A model generated the notes under the pieces. The model ran no database searches, was not told the origin of the DNA, and saw only the letters and a list, made by a program, of their open reading frames with translations. Positions 8,565 through 17,311 of a stretch of 64,000 bases of DNA are shown here, piece by piece. The DNA is from Pseudomonadota bacterium (GTDB lineage Bacteria > Myxococcota_A > UBA796 > SXON01). The position numbers were made by a program, and so were the translations under genes. The first letter of the stretch is position 1. Each line of letters begins with the position of its first letter. The stretch spans positions 1 to 64,000 of the forward strand of contig JAUXQH010000169.1 of the NCBI GenBank assembly GCA_030685065.1, written 5' to 3'.

Positions 8565-8701
8565 TGCGGGCTGGGTCGCTGCCGCCGGCGGGGGGCGACT
8601 GCGCGACTGTGCGAGTGCCCCGGCACTTGTGTGGCGGTGAGCCGCGATTGGCAGCTCGCCCAGGTCACATCGAGCCCGGCGTCGCTACGCCCGGCTACGC
8701 C

Positions 8702-11700
8702 TTAGCCGCCGGGACACGACGGCGGCGGCTGGGCCTCCGCGGCGAAGTGCTCCATTACCCGGCGATGGAGAAACACGTGTTGGCCGCCGACCGGACGCAG
8801 AAATGCTCGTGACGAGGCCTCGTCGAGCAGGCGCACCAGCCGCAGCGGGAGCCGACCGCTCGCGGCGAGCAGGACACGCAGGAGCGCGTGCTGGAAGAGC
8901 GGGTACCCGCCGAACCAGGCCGCGGCGAGGAGCGCGGTGGGGATGGAGAAGAGCGCCACCAGCTCCCACAAAAAGGGGAAGGGCTCGCCGAGCGCGATCG
9001 CGGACACGGTCGCGACGCCGACACCGACGAATCCCCCGACCGCGACGGAGGTCCGGAGCGCCCCTCGAAGCCGCGCGGTGGGTGTCGGCACGGCTCGGGG
9101 CACGCTGCGTCGGAATGCAACGACCAACGTGAGCAGGCCGCCGAGGAGGAGAGGAGCCGCTGCGGTGGGGCGAAGGTCGAGGGCGTGGTGGCCCAAGGCG
9201 CCGGCGCCGCCCCCCCGCGCAAGCTCCACGGATTCGCGCCGCCGGCCGCCCGCCGATGGCGCGCTCATCTCGACCTCCACACGCACCGCGCCGTCTTCGC
9301 CGACGCGAAGGATCCGCGCCTCCGCCTCCGAGACCACCCCGACGAGGACGCTCTTCCCGTCGGGCGCGAACACGGCATTCCCGAGATGGGAATTGTCGGA
9401 GCGCGCTTGGGTGACGACGAGCGTGTTGCCCGCCGCGTCGAACGTGCGAATGCCGCCCGCTCCGGTCACCACCGCGGACCGACCGTCGGGAGAGGTGATG
9501 AGTACGGGAAGCCAAGGAATCGCGTACTCCTCGCCGGGTTCACCGACCACGAAGCCCGGCGCTTCCACTACGGCTGCTCCCTCGACGCGCACCGCCTGCC
9601 CCGTCCGTTCACCTGCCACCGTCCATCGGGTCACGAACCCGCGGCCATCCAGAGCGATCCAGCCGTCGGCCCCCGCGCCGAGGCTCTGGACGTCCGCCCA
9701 CTTCAGCGTCACAGCGTCGCCACCGGGCGGCCCGACGGTGACCTGGGACGCGTCGATCCGGGCGACGTGAAGGCCCGTCGGAGAGGAGAGGAGGCTCGTG
9801 GCGCCCCCCCCTTGCGGACCCAGCGCGGTCACCGTCGTACCGACATGGAGCTCGAGCGCATCGCCCCTGGCGACGAGCGCGCCGTTCTCCACCACGGCCA
9901 TCACCGAGGCCGGCGCGTCCAGCAGCGCGCCGACGCCGGACGCGGGATCCCAGCGTTGTACCCCCAGGTGGATCATGCTCTCGTCCACGACCCAGATGTC
10001 GGCCCACACCGTGCCGTCGGCTCCGAGCCACACTTGTTCCACGGAGCCGGCGGGCGCGAGATCCTCGACCAATCGGCCGCTCGCGACGTCCACCACGCGG
10101 ATGGGCTGTTCCTCGTTCCAGGAGGCGAGGCGGCGACCATCGCCCGACAGCACGAACTGGTCTCGCCCCCACGTCTGCACGCCGATGCGGCGGACTGCGG
10201 TGCTTGCGCTGTCGAAGTAGAGCGTCGCGCCGTCGAGCTCCTGGGAGCGCACCGCGTACAACCCGCCGGAGAGGGCGAGGGTGAGCGCGCCGAGGATTCC
10301 GGCGAGGCGCCAGCGCGGCACCAGCTCTGAAGCGACCCGCACCCTGGGTGATGCCTCGGGCTCCGGAGACGACGGGGGCCAGACGAGCGCCGCGCCGATG
10401 GTGAACACCGGAATCGCCAGGAGGGATCCCAGCGCGAGGTAGGCCCCAAGTGCCTCCTTCATGCTTGCAAGCAACATTCCGATCACGACGAGGCCACCCA
10501 GGAACCACACCGGCCCCTTCCGCGCGAAGGCGCGGAGCTGACGCTCCTGCGCTTCTTCCCCGACCGTCGGGCGGAAGATGTCGAGGACGGCCGAGGCGAC
10601 CCGGGGAACGAGGAGCACCAGGGAGCAGCCCACGTAGACGGGCAGCAGGCACGCGCGGAGCACGTTCTCGCCCAGGCCCAACAGGACGCCCGTCGTGAGG
10701 ATGCTCATGACCGCAAGCACACCCGCGCCGAGCACGATCCACAGGACCACGTTCCACACCGCGCGACCGGCGCGCCCGAGCAGATCGGGCTGGAGGTCGT
10801 CCACTTGGATGAGAGTCTGGCCCCGCTCCACCATCCGCGCCGCGAGCCAGGTCAGGTAGCGGTGGGTCCGCACCCGGTCGAAGCGGCACCCGGCGCTCCG
10901 ATCCTCGTACATGCGGTCGACCCAGGTTCCGATCAGCTGGCGCTGCAGATCCTCGGGGGGCGCGGCTGCGAGCACGTCCGCGGGCCGGCCGGCCGTCGTC
11001 ACCGCGAGGAGGTTCAGGAACAGCGGGTTGCGGGCCAGCTCGCGCAGGTCCGGCCGCCCCGCGAGAGCGGCGCGAAGCCCCGCCAACTGTTCCCCCGCGG
11101 CCCCGACCCAGGCCGCGACCGCGTCGTCCGAGAGCGGGAGCAGCTCCACCGCGAGCGCCACGTCCAGGCGCGCCTCGAGGCACTCGTACTCCTCCCGGCG
11201 GCAGGTGATCGCGACGCCGAGAAGCCCGTCGAGGTTGCGCAGCGCGTTGAACGCGTCGACGCACGCGCGCCGAAGGGGCGTTGCCACCTCGTCCAGCCCG
11301 TCGAGCAGGATCACGAGCGACCGCGCCGCGAGCCACGTCCGCCCCGTCGCGACCGGGATCTGGTAGCGGCGGCGCAGCTCCTCTACGATCCAGTCGTGGA
11401 GCGGCTCGCCGCTCCACGCGGACAACACGAGCACCACCGGTACGGGCGCGGCGGGGTCCATCTCCGCGGTCTCGAGGAGGTCGCGGGCGAGCTCGAGCAG
11501 CGCAACGGTCTTTCCGGCGCCGGGCGCCCCGAGGAGCAAGAGCGCCCCGTTGGACTCCTCGTAGAGCGAACTCTGCGTCCGGCTGGCCGGGATCGCCCCC
11601 ACGTTCCGCACCCTGCGGGGCGCCACCGGTCGCGACGCGAGCACCTCGGGACGCGATGCGCGGTCCACGGTGAACGCCGCGACCCCCGCGGTCGCGCCGA

Positions 11701-12397
11701 CGAGCACCCCCTGGATCCACGTCTCCTGGACGCGACGGCGGAGGATGTCCAGCTCCCGGACGGGGCGCGCCGGGCTCCGCGACGCGCCGCGGAGGAGCGG
11801 GAGCTCGGGCCAGCCGATCTCCTCGAGCGGAACCGCGTAGAGCCGCTCGTAGGCAGGCCTCGCTCCGCCTCCGGCGCCCTGCTTCTTGAGCTGCGCACTG
11901 ACGATCCCGACGATGCGCCCCCCGCAGAGCACCGGCGATCCCGACACCCCCACGAGATCCTCGCCGGCCTCGGCCAGCCGGAGCTCCATCGCGGGGACCT
12001 CGTAGAAGCGGTGGTTCGGCTCCGTCACCACGTCGCCCGGCAGTCCGACCGTGATCGCATCGTCCGCGCCGGACGGGAACAGCACCGAGCGCCAGGGCGC
12101 GTCGCGCGGGGGGCGGCGGCCGAGGCCGAGGAACGGCAGGTCCACCGGCGCCGCCAGTCGCAGCAGGGCGACATCCAGCCGCTCGTCGAAACGTTCGGGG
12201 ATGACGACGGCCTCGACGGTGCGTGGGGGATCGTGGAGCGGGAACTCCAGCGTCACGCGATCCGCGAAGCCATCCCGCGCGCGCAGGCAGTGGGCGCAGG
12301 TGAGCGCGAGCGACGGCCCTACGAGGAAGGCCGAACCGTCGTTGCCGGGCAGTCGGGTTCGGGCGACCAGCAGTCGGAGCCGGTCGAGGTCATCCAT
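8702..12397 (-). CDS. Trypsin-like protease fused to NACHT STAND NTPase with membrane helices and propeller
   Basis: A 1231-residue multidomain protein. Residues 1-200 are a trypsin-fold protease with a full triad: His36 (LTCAHCL), Asp75 (ERLDVALLRL), Ser152 (GVSGSP). Residues about 283-470 are a NACHT ATPase with Walker A GAPGAGKT (290-297) and Walker B LVILLDGLDE (361-370), followed by helical STAND elements. Several hydrophobic helices lie around 550-700, a WD-like propeller around 720-1010 (DGRRLASW, DGRSAVVTG, DGKSVLVG), and more helices near the C-terminus. The ATG overlaps the upstream phosphoesterase by 8 bases (ATGGATGA). In the STAND family the propeller or repeats sense a signal and the NACHT oligomerises to switch on the effector, here presumably the protease. 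Membrane anchoring of both halves is unusual. Confidence 0.85.
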   Translation of the reverse strand: MDDLDRLRLLVARTRLPGNDGSAFLVGPSLALTCAHCLRARDGFADRVTLEFPLHDPPRTVEAVVIPERFDERLDVALLRLAAPVDLPFLGLGRRPPRDAPWRSVLFPSGADDAITVGLPGDVVTEPNHRFYEVPAMELRLAEAGEDLVGVSGSPVLCGGRIVGIVSAQLKKQGAGGGARPAYERLYAVPLEEIGWPELPLLRGASRSPARPVRELDILRRRVQETWIQGVLVGATAGVAAFTVDRASRPEVLASRPVAPRRVRNVGAIPASRTQSSLYEESNGALLLLGAPGAGKTVALLELARDLLETAEMDPAAPVPVVLVLSAWSGEPLHDWIVEELRRRYQIPVATGRTWLAARSLVILLDGLDEVATPLRRACVDAFNALRNLDGLLGVAITCRREEYECLEARLDVALAVELLPLSDDAVAAWVGAAGEQLAGLRAALAGRPDLRELARNPLFLNLLAVTTAGRPADVLAAAPPEDLQRQLIGTWVDRMYEDRSAGCRFDRVRTHRYLTWLAARMVERGQTLIQVDDLQPDLLGRAGRAVWNVVLWIVLGAGVLAVMSILTTGVLLGLGENVLRACLLPVYVGCSLVLLVPRVASAVLDIFRPTVGEEAQERQLRAFARKGPVWFLGGLVVIGMLLASMKEALGAYLALGSLLAIPVFTIGAALVWPPSSPEPEASPRVRVASELVPRWRLAGILGALTLALSGGLYAVRSQELDGATLYFDSASTAVRRIGVQTWGRDQFVLSGDGRRLASWNEEQPIRVVDVASGRLVEDLAPAGSVEQVWLGADGTVWADIWVVDESMIHLGVQRWDPASGVGALLDAPASVMAVVENGALVARGDALELHVGTTVTALGPQGGGATSLLSSPTGLHVARIDASQVTVGPPGGDAVTLKWADVQSLGAGADGWIALDGRGFVTRWTVAGERTGQAVRVEGAAVVEAPGFVVGEPGEEYAIPWLPVLITSPDGRSAVVTGAGGIRTFDAAGNTLVVTQARSDNSHLGNAVFAPDGKSVLVGVVSEAEARILRVGEDGAVRVEVEMSAPSAGGRRRESVELARGGGAGALGHHALDLRPTAAAPLLLGGLLTLVVAFRRSVPRAVPTPTARLRGALRTSVAVGGFVGVGVATVSAIALGEPFPFLWELVALFSIPTALLAAAWFGGYPLFQHALLRVLLAASGRLPLRLVRLLDEASSRAFLRPVGGQHVFLHRRVMEHFAAEAQPPPSCPGG

Positions 12398-13955
12398 TCG
12401 GGTCGGCTGTGCGCGCGGGCGGGAGCTCGAGGCGTGGAGGAAACGTCTCTTCCCGGCCGATCGCGCGGGGGCCGTCCGGCGTCATCTCGTGGAGGCCGGC
12501 GCTGACCACGCGCCCTCCGCGAAGCTCGATCCGCGCGTAGGTCGGCCGCACCACGCACCAGTCCTCGTGGTGTCCGTCCCGGAGATCCCGGACCAGGCGC
12601 GCGAGGAGCGCGCGGCGCGACGCGTCCGGACCCGACCAGAGGCCGGGCGGCAGACGCATCACCGGGCACCACGTTCCCGTGTTGAGGTAGCGGCCGCCGG
12701 TCTCGGGGATCGCCACGTCCTTGGCGATGTGCGTGTGCCCGAACACGACCAGCCGACCCCCTTCGGAGAGCCGCTTTGCCTGCGAGAGCCAGGGGTCCTG
12801 CTCCTCGCCGACCCGGAACATCGCCTCCTCCGCGCCCTGGAGCCCACGGAGCGCGGCCGAGAGGCGATCGAGCCGCGCGCCCTCGAACACGTCGGTGAGG
12901 CGCTCCCGGAACGCGGCCCCCATGGACGACACCTGGAGGGCCGCCCGTGGCAGACCCCAGCGATTCGCTTCCTCCACGGCCGCGGCCGCGAGGAGATCCT
13001 TGGGAGCCGTCGCGCTGTTCGGACCTTCGAGCGTCGTCGTCTCATCGTCGGGCGCTGCGCCCTCGCGTGCGTCCACGCGTCGCGACACCATCAGCTCGGA
13101 GCGCGCAGGCCGGCCCCGTGGCATCCACGCTCCGTCAATGGTTTTTTCGGCCAGGAGCGGTACCGCATCCGTCGCGGCGTTGATCGCCCCCGGTTCCAGC
13201 GCCGCGAGGACGGGGACGACCACCTCGGTCTCCGGCTTGAGCACGTCGATGAAGCGATAGCGCTCCTTGAGGGGGTTCATGACGCGCGCGACCATGCGCG
13301 AGCCGGCCGGCGCGTTGAACAAGCCCGGCTGCTCCCCCCGGGAGAGCTGGGCGCGCAGCCGTCGCAAGGCGCCGTGATCGACCCAGTTCCACGGGTCGTA
13401 GCGGTTGCCGTGCTCGATGATCACCGGGCCCAGGTCGAGCGCCTCGCCGTCGAGGAGCCACGCGAGCCGAGCCGGCCGCCCTGCGGTGAGCATGCGCGCG
13501 AGCTCCTCGCGTACGTTCGGCAGCGTGAGCTCCAGGTCGTGGTTGCCGACGAGCAGCGTGAGCCCGTACCCAGCCTGCACGAAGGAAGACAAAGCGCCGA
13601 AGAACCGGCAGCTTTCCGGCAAGCCCGCCTCCGTGTTCCGCACGGCGGAGGCAAAACGCAGGCCGGCCTGGATCGGATCAGCGGTAAACGCCGAGAATAC
13701 GGGCCTGCCATCCTCCGCCTCACAAACCGATCCGTCGGGGTCCCGCTCCGGCTCCGCCAGGAAATCCACGAAGTCGCCGTTGATGACCAGGAGGACGGCG
13801 CCCGGATCCGGGTGCTCCCGCTGGATCTGCCGCAGCAGCGACACGAGGCGCGCTCGCGCGGCCGGCGGGCAGAGTTGGAAGCCTGCGGGCACGGCGCTGG
13901 ACGCGGGCGCCCCGCCCAGGTGCAGGTCCGAGATGACGTACACGGTCTCGATCAT
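12390..13955 (-). CDS. Calcineurin-like metallophosphoesterase, partner of protease-NACHT
   Basis: 521 residues from ATG at 13955 (MIETVYVISDLHLGG). The open frame extends 76 codons further but that part is Arg/Pro-rich and unlike the family. All metal-binding motifs are present: DLH (residues 10-12), GDFVDF, GNHDLE, an isolated HGN and GHTH. Two long inserts (about 200-400) set it apart from plain phosphodiesterases. No signal peptide or membrane helix is seen. It ends inside the start of the protease-NACHT gene, so the two proteins should be made together. In bacterial conflict systems calcineurin-like enzymes act as effectors on nucleotides or nucleic acid; which substrate applies here is unknown. 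Confidence 0.85.
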   Translation of the reverse strand: MIETVYVISDLHLGGAPASSAVPAGFQLCPPAARARLVSLLRQIQREHPDPGAVLLVINGDFVDFLAEPERDPDGSVCEAEDGRPVFSAFTADPIQAGLRFASAVRNTEAGLPESCRFFGALSSFVQAGYGLTLLVGNHDLELTLPNVREELARMLTAGRPARLAWLLDGEALDLGPVIIEHGNRYDPWNWVDHGALRRLRAQLSRGEQPGLFNAPAGSRMVARVMNPLKERYRFIDVLKPETEVVVPVLAALEPGAINAATDAVPLLAEKTIDGAWMPRGRPARSELMVSRRVDAREGAAPDDETTTLEGPNSATAPKDLLAAAAVEEANRWGLPRAALQVSSMGAAFRERLTDVFEGARLDRLSAALRGLQGAEEAMFRVGEEQDPWLSQAKRLSEGGRLVVFGHTHIAKDVAIPETGGRYLNTGTWCPVMRLPPGLWSGPDASRRALLARLVRDLRDGHHEDWCVVRPTYARIELRGGRVVSAGLHEMTPDGPRAIGREETFPPRLELPPARTADPNG

Positions 13956-14234
13956 GCGCTGCGTGAGCCCCGGCGACGAACGCAGACTACCGCAAACGCG
14001 CGGACGAGATGGGGCCGGCCGATCCATCGGAAGGTCCTCGCTGTCGCGGTCCCGCGAAGCTCGCGCACCGAGCCCGGGGCTCGGTGGATGTCGCGCTCGT
14101 TTCGCCAGCCGAAGCGCGGCCTGCTTCAGCGCGCCCGGATCCGCGTCCCGACCGGAACCACGGCCACGGCCACGATGATGCACCAGCGCTCGATGTGACA
14201 GTTGTCGAGCGGGAGGCCACCAATGCAGCCGGCA
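13956..14234. other. Gene-free stretch upstream of the phosphoesterase operon
   Basis: 279 bases between the phosphoesterase start and the end of a lipoprotein gene. A minus-strand frame runs through in register with the phosphoesterase, but its Arg/Pro-rich product looks like chance G+C-rich reading. The promoter of the phosphoesterase/protease-NACHT operon should lie here. I could not pick a convincing -35/-10 pair, and no strong ribosome-binding site precedes 13955. Confidence 0.4.
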
Positions 14235-14855
14235 TCAGATCGGGGCGAAATCCCCAGCGCAGGTCGCGTAGATGAGCTGCTGATCACCGGTTTCCACGAT
14301 GGTAATCAGCATGTTGGAGGTGGACTCCACACGGAGTGTCCCGTCCCCCGGCGTCAGGAAAATCTCCTGTCCGGCGGTGCCGGTGACCGCCTCGCTCATG
14401 GTGTACCCAAAATCGCACCCCCACGTGCCGTCGACCCAGCCGGGATTCCCCACGATCATCCGGACGGCGACGTAGCCGTACCCGGTTCCCCAAGAGCCGC
14501 TCATGTCCGCATCGTGAACGAGGCCGTCCGGAAAATCCTCGGTGTTGAACGGACGGCCGTACACGTCGAGTGACGGAAGCATTTCCGGGACATTGACATC
14601 GTCGAAGCTGATCGTCGTCAGGTACTCCTGCTCTGCCACGCTCTCGTTGGTACCCCCGTCGGCCCACGTATAGTAGACTTCGAGCTCGCATACCAAGCTT
14701 CCCGACCATGTCGTGCTGGCGACGTCGTACGTCTCGTTTCCGACGGTGTCATCCGTGTCGCCCGCGCCGCGAGGGGCCTTCGGTTCGCACATGCTCCCAA
14801 GGAGAAGGGGAAGGAGAAGCGGAAGGGCGGGAAGGACGCGGACGGGACTGTGCAT
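14235..14855 (-). CDS. Hypothetical lipoprotein
   Basis: 206 residues. It starts with a basic residue and a Leu/Pro-rich hydrophobic stretch ending in the lipobox-like LGSMC (Cys23), followed by an acidic linker (GDTDDTVG). The mature domain is rich in aromatic and polar beta-strand residues, with Cys at LVCELEV, TWGCDFG and YATCAG. I recognise no family. It is probably a periplasmic or surface lipoprotein of a beta-sandwich kind. No operon partner. Confidence 0.6.
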   Translation of the reverse strand: MHSPVRVLPALPLLLPLLLGSMCEPKAPRGAGDTDDTVGNETYDVASTTWSGSLVCELEVYYTWADGGTNESVAEQEYLTTISFDDVNVPEMLPSLDVYGRPFNTEDFPDGLVHDADMSGSWGTGYGYVAVRMIVGNPGWVDGTWGCDFGYTMSEAVTGTAGQEIFLTPGDGTLRVESTSNMLITIVETGDQQLIYATCAGDFAPI

Positions 14856-14909
14856 GGAGTCGGCCTATTCGTTTGGTTATCGCTCCGCCAGCCGTACCGC
14901 GCCCGCGAG

Positions 14910-15831
14910 TCAGCGCTGCGGTTCCGAGGTTGGGCTCGTCACGACCAGCAGGCGCCCGTAGCTCCCCGGGCGACGGGCGCGGGCGCGGACGGAAAAGACC
15001 CGGATCGCGAGCCAGGCCTCTCCCGTTCCCCCCGCGACGAGCCGCACCGCGAGGTCGAGCGACGGCGTGAGCGGGGCGCCGGGCGTGATCTGGCGGTCGA
15101 TCGCGAGGTCGGCGTCGAGGTGGAGGCGCAACGTGGCGCGGGGGACCTCGGCGGTCGGGGCGAAGCTCGCGGTCTGCTCACCCACGGCGATCGTGCAAGC
15201 GTCGAGGAACCCGACGCCGGCCCCCTCCAACTCGAAGCCGACCTCCCCGTCCATCGGGCCGCCCCGGTTGGTGAGCGTGAGCCGGAGCTCGACCTGCTCC
15301 CCGGCGGCCACGACCCAGGTGTTCCCCCGCGCGGCGACGAGGTCGAGGACTGGGGGGCCGGTGCGGCGCCGAGCGCCCATCCACCGCGGCGGAAGGCCGG
15401 CGAGGAGCTGCGCCAGGGCGCGACGTGCGCCCCGGAGCTCGGCCGGGGAGACCTCGTCGAAGGTGACGTCGACGTGGGTGTACGGCCCCGTCGCGTCCTC
15501 CGACGGGTCCAGGAACGCGAGCTCGAATCGGCCCGGCTCGATCGAGGCGCTGGCGATCCGCAGCACGGACTCGTCGCGCCCGTCCCGTCCATCGCTCCAC
15601 CACAGGCGCACGAGCCCGGCGTAGGGCTCGTTCCCGTGGGGATCCTCCTGCGTCATCGAGAACACGGCGGCGTCGGGCCCCCCGTCCTCGGCATCGAGGG
15701 ACAGCGAGGCGTGCCCCTCCGGGCCGTCCTCGAACTGGAGCCGGGTGGCGTGGAACCGGAGGGGGGTCCGCAGGAAGGCCTCCAATGCCCGCGTCTCCGG
15801 GGCGACGGCGCGCGCGACGTAGTCTATACGA
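14910..15831 (-). pseudogene. 5'-truncated gene for a beta-sandwich protein
   Basis: An open frame of about 305 codons with good codon bias but no ATG or GTG near its beginning; a TTG at 15785 is the only in-frame candidate. The N-terminal part contains FHATRLQFED and DEDG-type acidic turns. Residues about 170-300 read as Ig-like/CARDB-type beta-sandwich (WVVAAGEQVELRLTLTNRGG). Upstream it is fused in frame to unrelated sequence and to a glycosyltransferase start, so the true N-terminus seems lost. The function is unknown. Confidence 0.45.
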
Positions 15832-15968
15832 TCAGTGCTCGTCCTCGACGCTGGGGCAATCGGAGTTCGGGCCGTTTGCCGACCCGGTGTTCGGCTCATC
15901 CACCTCGCATCGGGGCTGGCAGCAGTCCCAGGAGATCGACGCCAGTAAGGAGGCGGGTGTGGCCCCGC

Positions 15969-16061
15969 CCGGTGACCGCGCGCCTCGAGCTCGAGGAGCG
16001 TAGGCAGCAGCGGGTACAGGTGCCCGCGGGCGGGGGAGGTGTAGACGAGGACGGTGGACAT
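15969..16061 (-). pseudogene. MGT-family glycosyltransferase, N-terminal fragment
   Basis: The frame starting ATG at 16061 gives MSTVLVYTSPARGHLYPLLP then TLLELEARGH. This is the start of macrolide-type (MGT, UGT-fold) glycosyltransferases, whose first strand and 'SPARGHLyPL' loop it matches. After about 31 residues likeness ends; the same DNA in another frame carries an unrelated Cys-rich piece (WDCCQPRCEV). A TetR regulator lies just upstream in the same direction, a pairing common for MGT genes, so this was probably its target gene before a deletion. Confidence 0.6.
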
Positions 16062-16108
16062 CGTGCGCTCCGGTCGGCTGGATGTGTGCGCGAGGCTCTT
16101 CAGTCGGC

Positions 16109-16693
16109 CTACGTCGAGATGAGGATTCGCCGAAGAAGCTCGACCATCGTGGACTCAGTCTCGGCGCGTGAAAGACCGAGATCGCGGTGCAGGAGCTTCC
16201 ACACGTACACGTCGGTGACGACGACCGCCTGCACGAGGCGCCGCTCCCGTTCGGGCTCGTCCAGGGCCGCCACGAACGGGGCGAAGACCCGCTCCACCCA
16301 CGCCCGGTGCACGGCGCGCCCCTCCCGCGTCGCCTCCGTCGCGGCGGAACTTTTCCCTTCGTTCGCCAGCAGGCGCAGGGCAACGTCGGCCGCCTCGGCG
16401 TAGTGCTCTCCGAGATTGGCCACGGCGCCGACGATGTCCCCGACCGGAGCGTGATTCCGCTGATCCACCACGCGCTGCCGGTGGTCGTCGAAGGCAGCGG
16501 CCAGCAACCCCTCCTTCGATCCGAACCGCCGCAAGATCGTCTGCACGGCGACCTCCGCCCGCTGGGCGACAGCCTCGAGCGTCGGAGTGTCCCCGCTCTC
16601 CAAGAACAAGTGCGTTACCGCCTCGATAATCCGAGCCGCCGTGTTGGCGGCCGCTTCCGCGCGGCGGTTCTGGACGTAGGGGCGCGATTTCAT
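16109..16693 (-). CDS. TetR/AcrR-family transcriptional regulator
   Basis: 194 residues from ATG at 16693 (MKSRPYVQNRRAEAAANTAA). An ATG at 16735 would add 14 residues, but family members start close to this basic stretch. The TetR helix-turn-helix is clear: ARIIEAVTHLFLE, then TLEAVAQRAEVAVQTILRRF and GSKEGLL. The C-terminal two thirds form a ligand-binding helical domain. The start codon lies inside an inverted repeat that is probably its own operator. The downstream neighbour is a truncated glycosyltransferase. Confidence 0.85.
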   Translation of the reverse strand: MKSRPYVQNRRAEAAANTAARIIEAVTHLFLESGDTPTLEAVAQRAEVAVQTILRRFGSKEGLLAAAFDDHRQRVVDQRNHAPVGDIVGAVANLGEHYAEAADVALRLLANEGKSSAATEATREGRAVHRAWVERVFAPFVAALDEPERERRLVQAVVVTDVYVWKLLHRDLGLSRAETESTMVELLRRILIST

Positions 16694-16729
16694 GTTACCG
16701 AAAGTCACATGAAATGTGTTTCGTGTCAA
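16688..16729 (-). promoter_or_regulatory. TetR promoter and operator
   Basis: A perfect inverted repeat, TTTCATGT at 16688-16695 and ACATGAAA at 16707-16714 (11-base spacer), overlaps the TetR start codon. A consensus -35 box TTGACA on the minus strand occupies 16729-16724. The best -10 candidate lies over the repeat spacer (GACTTT) and is weak. The layout fits autorepression: a bound dimer would block RNA polymerase and translation start. Confidence 0.5.
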
Positions 16730-16735
16730 CGGCAT

Positions 16736-17311
16736 TCACACAAAATCGCGACGACGCGTTGAGGAGGGCGGGGACGAGGCGGTGCGGGAGGCGCTCGCGA
16801 GGGCAAGCCGGTGGGCGACAGCGGAAACGAACACTGATACGGTCACGACGTAGGTACCCCGCACCCACGGGGAGGCGGTGTCCGGCCCGGCAAAGACGCC
16901 GTGCGCGAGGGCGAGCACGAAGCCGCCGGCCGAGAGCGCGTGGACGGCACCCCAGACCCAGGCGGGCACGTGCGAGCGTGCGAGCGAGGTGCCGACGAGG
17001 AGCAGCAGCGTCCAGGACGCGAGGGTGCCGAGTGCCACGGCCCCCGTGAGGCTCGGCGAGGCGAAGGGGACCAGGGCCGCCACGGCCGGGATCGGAGACC
17101 CCGGGGAGAGCACCACCGCGAGCACGTGCGCTCCGGTGATGGCGACCGCCGAGAACGACCACGCGCGGTGCAGGGCGAGGAGCGTCGGGGAGTGGAGAAG
17201 CCCGCCTCCCCCGCGGGAGCCGAGCATCACCCCGAAGAACATCGTGCTCCAGAGCGCCACGTAGGCGACAAGACCGCTCGAGCGCCCGAACCACCAGAGA
17301 AGCTCGTTCAT
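16736..17311 (-). CDS. Ferric-reductase-like transmembrane protein
   Basis: 191 residues from ATG at 17311, preceded by GGAGGCGGC as ribosome-binding site and overlapping apbE by ATGA. The longer open frame upstream is the antisense-like reading of apbE. Six hydrophobic helices are seen, beginning MNELLWWFGRSSGLVAYVAL. His residues within helices (LHRAWSF, GAHVLAVV, AVHALSAG, ALAHGVF) match the heme-ligand positions of ferric-reductase-like/MsrQ-type domains. With apbE next to it, it probably passes electrons across the membrane to a flavin-bearing partner. Confidence 0.75.
   Translation of the reverse strand: MNELLWWFGRSSGLVAYVALWSTMFFGVMLGSRGGGGLLHSPTLLALHRAWSFSAVAITGAHVLAVVLSPGSPIPAVAALVPFASPSLTGAVALGTLASWTLLLLVGTSLARSHVPAWVWGAVHALSAGGFVLALAHGVFAGPDTASPWVRGTYVVTVSVFVSAVAHRLALASASRTASSPPSSTRRRDFV

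Noticed and set aside
8625..8640. Possible sigma-54 site near GGCACTTGTGTGGCGG
   Set aside because: The GG-N10-GC spacing is not met and no TTGC element is present.
13956..14183. 76-codon N-terminal extension of the phosphoesterase
   Set aside because: The extension is Arg/Pro/Ser-rich with no family likeness, while the family domain begins exactly at the ATG at 13955.
15832..15968. GH45-like endoglucanase motif (WDCCQPRC) in a minus-strand frame
   Set aside because: Only one short Cys cluster matches, without the catalytic Asp context or further homology. It lies in a rearranged junction.
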